Below, one piece after another: positions 62,037-64,000 of a DNA stretch of 64,000 bases. Made by a program: the position numbers and the translations under genes. Origin of the DNA: Cupriavidus pampae (GTDB lineage Bacteria > Pseudomonadota > Gammaproteobacteria > Burkholderiales > Burkholderiaceae). The stretch lies in the NCBI RefSeq assembly GCF_914271485.1, contig NZ_CAJZAG010000004.1, positions 124,001-188,000 of the forward strand. Direction: 5' to 3'. Numbering within the stretch: the stretch's first letter is position 1; each line of letters starts with the position of its first letter. Under the pieces are notes generated by a model, which was not told the origin of the DNA, did no database searches, and saw nothing but the letters and a program-made list of their open reading frames with translations.

Positions 62037-62492
62037 ATGTCATCGATCGTAGCGGGACGTTTCGCGTCCACCGCGGATGCGGAGGAAGTGGCACGCAAAC
62101 TGTATGAACGCGGTTTTTCGGTGTGGGACGTTTCCATCATGGCGCTCGCGGATGAAGGCGTCATGCTTGCGGCGCATGCCAAAGGCGAGCGTCGCAAGGA
62201 AGCCACCGACGTGCTAAACGCGGGCGGGGGTAAAGACGTCGCTCATGCTGAGGGGAAGTGGGAGGGCGGGCAGTGGACCGACTTCGGTGCCGCGGCCAGG
62301 GCCGAGCCCGAAGGCGAACCGTGGCCCGCGCCAGTCTCGAAGGGGTCGGGAGACAAAGCCGGCGACGCCAAGCGTGATCCGCATGCAAAGCCTGTCGCCG
62401 AAGAAGCGGTCGCGGTGGAGAGCACCGGCAATGAAGATCCCGGCAGCGAACTCGAACATTTCGTTGACCATCAGGTCACCAAGAATAGTTGA
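62037..62492 (+). CDS. Soluble paralog of the 53207 protein
   Basis: A 151-residue protein beginning MSSIVAGRFASTADAEEVA. Its first 85 residues repeat the N- and C-terminal modules of the protein at 53207 (compare KLYERGFSVWDVSIMAL and KDVAHAEGKWEGGQWTDF) without the membrane segments in between. The last 65 residues are acidic and of low complexity (EEAVAVESTGNEDPGSELEHF). Function unknown. The ATG at 62037 has GAGGAG close by; the next gene starts six bases after its stop. Confidence 0.78.
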   Translation: MSSIVAGRFASTADAEEVARKLYERGFSVWDVSIMALADEGVMLAAHAKGERRKEATDVLNAGGGKDVAHAEGKWEGGQWTDFGAAARAEPEGEPWPAPVSKGSGDKAGDAKRDPHAKPVAEEAVAVESTGNEDPGSELEHFVDHQVTKNS

Positions 62493-62498
62493 GGCGCC

Positions 62499-63125
62499 AT
62501 GGCAAAGCCCGACTACGAGATGGCGGACCTTGCCACGCTGCGTCCCACGCAACTGACGCTCGGGCTCTATCAGGTGCGCCACAAGATGGACGTATCTTCG
62601 CGGCCGCGCAGTACCGGCGGTCTGCGCCGCTTTTTGCGTGGGCATCGCATTCGCACGATCCGCGGCCCCGGCGGCGCGCTGTATATCGCCGATCATCATC
62701 ACTGGGCACGCGCGTGGCTCGAACTCGGCTGGCGCCGCGCGCCGGTGTCAGTGGACGCGGACCTCAGCGATCTGGGTCCCAATGCGTTCTGGAAGCGGAT
62801 GAGCGAACTGGGGCACGTCAATGCGTACGACGAACATGGCAACCGGCAGGGCCACGAGGCGCTGCCGCCGACCGTGCTGGGCATGCGTGACGATCCATAT
62901 CGCAGCCTGGCAGCGTTCGCGCGCGACGCCGGCGCCTATCGCAAGCCCGGCAACGCCTATGGCGATTTCAGCTGGGCGCGCTTTCTGCACCGGCATTTGC
63001 GAGAGGATATGCACAGCATCGCGGGCTTCGGGCGCGCGCTGTCGCTGGCGATCGAACTGGCGCGCAGCCGCAAGGCGCGCAAATTGCCCGGTTATATCGG
63101 CAGTTGCGGCACGCGAGAAGGTTGA
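62499..63125 (+). CDS. ParB-like nuclease-fold protein, copy 2
   Basis: A 208-residue protein homologous to the one at 60286-60927. Shared blocks are LRPTQLTLGLYQVRHKM, IADHHHWARAWLELG, YDEHGNRQGHEALPPTVLGMRDDPYRSLAAF and SRKARKLPGYIGSCG. It belongs to the ParBc_2 type of putative ParB-like proteins. The ATG at 62499 has GAGG close upstream and follows the stop of the preceding gene by six bases. Having a divergent single copy and an operon copy around one regulatory region suggests duplication followed by different partners. Confidence 0.83.
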   Translation: MAKPDYEMADLATLRPTQLTLGLYQVRHKMDVSSRPRSTGGLRRFLRGHRIRTIRGPGGALYIADHHHWARAWLELGWRRAPVSVDADLSDLGPNAFWKRMSELGHVNAYDEHGNRQGHEALPPTVLGMRDDPYRSLAAFARDAGAYRKPGNAYGDFSWARFLHRHLREDMHSIAGFGRALSLAIELARSRKARKLPGYIGSCGTREG

Positions 63126-63127
63126 GA

Positions 63128-63156
63128 ACAAAAAACGCCCCGCTTGTGCGGGGCGT
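63128..63156 (-). terminator. Terminator between ParB-like copy 2 and DUF3309
   Basis: ACGCCCCGC (63135-63143) and GCGGGGCGT (63148-63156) form a 9-bp stem with loop TTGT; on the minus strand it is followed by a run of six T. It ends the DUF3309 transcript and may also stop the plus-strand operon, which ends at 63125. Confidence 0.8.
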
Positions 63157-63198
63157 CGCTGGCTCGTCGTCTCCGGTCCGTCTCCGGTCCCTATACCG

Positions 63199-63357
63199 TC
63201 ATATCCTGCCCAATACCACGAGCAGAACCACGATCACGACGATGAGCCCCAGGCCGCTGCTTGGCCAGTATCCCCATCCAGTGCTGTACGGCCACGCGGG
63301 CAGCGCGCCAATCAACAGCAGGATCAGAATAATAAGAAGGATGGTGCCGATTCCCAT
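63199..63357 (-). CDS. DUF3309 small membrane protein
   Basis: A 52-residue protein consisting of two hydrophobic helices (MGIGTILLIILILLLIGALP and GLGLIVVIVVLLVVLG) joined by the short aromatic loop AWPYSTGWGYWPSSG. This is the complete DUF3309 pattern (short inner-membrane proteins with a W/P-rich turn). The ATG at 63357 has AGGAG upstream. Such proteins often accompany stress genes; function unknown. Confidence 0.88.
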   Translation of the reverse strand: MGIGTILLIILILLLIGALPAWPYSTGWGYWPSSGLGLIVVIVVLLVVLGRI

Positions 63358-63448
63358 GAACGCTCTCCTTTTTTTGTCTTGTCTTAAGAGTAGGGCAGCG
63401 ACACGCGGCAAAGAGGCGGGAAGGGGCTGATTACGGTGTAGGAATAAG

Positions 63449-63475
63449 ACGACGCGTCACGCGGTGACACGTCGT
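63449..63475 (-). terminator. Hairpin after the alcohol dehydrogenase gene
   Basis: ACGACGCGTCAC (63449-63460) pairs with GTGACACGTCGT (63464-63475) with one mismatch and loop GCG. On the minus strand it is followed by CTTATTCC. It lies 15 bases after the stop of the dehydrogenase gene; the weak T-run makes it a probable rather than certain terminator. Confidence 0.5.
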
Positions 63476-63489
63476 TTCCGTGCGCAGCG

Positions 63490-64000
63490 TCAAAATGCCG
63501 CGCTATAGATCTCGAACGCGTCGCGCTCGGTCACCTCGCGCGGGTTGTTCACGAGCAAACGGGTCTGCAGCATCGCATCGCGCGCAAGCCGCGAGATATC
63601 GCCTTCCTGCACGCCGACTTCACGCAGCGTGCGCGGAATGCCGGTGGCTTCGATCAGACCTTCGACGTGGCGGATCAGGGCCGCGGTCTTGGTCTCGCAG
63701 CTACCGGTGGTGCCTGGCACGATCACATCGGCCAGCTCCGCGTAAAGCTTGCTGGCGTTAGGCGCGTTGAACTTCATCACATGCGGCAGCACTAGTGCGT
63801 TGGACAGACCATGCGGCACGTGGAAGATACCGCCGATCGGATACGCGAGCGCATGCACGGCCGCCACCGGCGCGTTGGCAAAGGCCTGGCCGGCGAACAT
63901 CGCGCCCACCAGCATCGCCTCGCGCGCGGCGCGGTCGTGGCCGTTCTCGCAGGCCAGCATCACGTTGCGCGAAAGCAGGTCCAGCGCGCGCAGCGCCAGC
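63490..64000 (-). CDS. Iron-containing alcohol dehydrogenase, N-terminus outside window
   Basis: The C-terminal 170 codons of a group III (iron-dependent) alcohol dehydrogenase; the frame is open to the window edge, so an ATG at 63963 is internal. The metal-binding block VHALAYPIGGIFHVPHGLSNALVLPHVMKFN is present, with the His residues that hold iron (HALAYPIG and VPHG). The rest is the helical domain ending in DAFEIYSAAF. Substrate (lactaldehyde, butanol, ethanol or similar) cannot be told from this part. Confidence 0.88.
   Translation of the reverse strand, partial: LALRALDLLSRNVMLACENGHDRAAREAMLVGAMFAGQAFANAPVAAVHALAYPIGGIFHVPHGLSNALVLPHVMKFNAPNASKLYAELADVIVPGTTGSCETKTAALIRHVEGLIEATGIPRTLREVGVQEGDISRLARDAMLQTRLLVNNPREVTERDAFEIYSAAF

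Overview
The window is GC-rich, gene-dense DNA typical of a beta-proteobacterium of the Burkholderiaceae, most like Cupriavidus/Ralstonia. That placement is an inference from coding style and gene content (a ketone-body/PHB-type operon, Ohr, LigD/Ku, a complete trehalose-glycogen set, many small BON/PRC/DUF stress proteins). No rRNA, tRNA, transposase or CRISPR array was seen.

Layout. 1-1.4 kb: end of an unknown gene and an MFS transporter. 1.6-2.7 kb: a divergent pair, a Gln-rich small protein and an exported BON protein. 2.9-7.8 kb: redox and signalling genes (a cyclic-nucleotide-domain/thioredoxin-reductase-like fusion without the redox CxxC, a histidine kinase, an NDH-2-like flavoprotein, a FixJ-type regulator). 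7.8-12 kb: adc-hbdH-patatin operon facing a GlxA-type AraC regulator. 12-16 kb: a winged-helix/ATPase regulator, a LysR-DMT exporter pair and Ohr. 16.3-22.5 kb: a non-homologous end-joining block (LigD, hybrid kinase, a 45-residue Pro-rich protein, Ku). 23.8-48.8 kb: a very large alpha-glucan/trehalose block in two operons (glgE-treS/mak-glgB-glgX-malQ and glgA-treZ-treY) plus glgP, interrupted by one hybrid kinase. 49-52.6 kb: two paralogous sigma-54 activators and a degenerate kinase. 52.7-63.4 kb: small stress-type proteins, an iron-permease-family protein, DUF3182 with a hydrolase, DUF4142, topoisomerase IB, two SDR/ParB-like units and DUF3309. The window ends inside an iron-dependent alcohol dehydrogenase.

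How it may work together. TreS/maltokinase and GlgE can turn trehalose into maltose-1-phosphate and then linear alpha-glucan; GlgB branches it; GlgX, GlgP and MalQ break it down; TreY/TreZ turn glucan back into trehalose. This is a closed trehalose-glucan cycle. No glgC is present. Ku and LigD form a two-protein break-repair system.

Main observation. Reading the intergenic regions, I find at least eleven sequences close to the sigma-54 (-24/-12) consensus TGGCAC-N5-TTGC, correctly placed and oriented. They precede the Gln-rich protein (a 10/10 match), the BON proteins, glgA, glgE, the small stress-protein operon, DUF3182, topoisomerase IB and both SDR/ParB-like units. Two sigma-54 activator genes sit in the middle. 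I propose that the window is largely one sigma-54-controlled survival regulon joining carbon storage, osmoprotection and DNA repair/topology. This is inference from motif reading and has not been tested.
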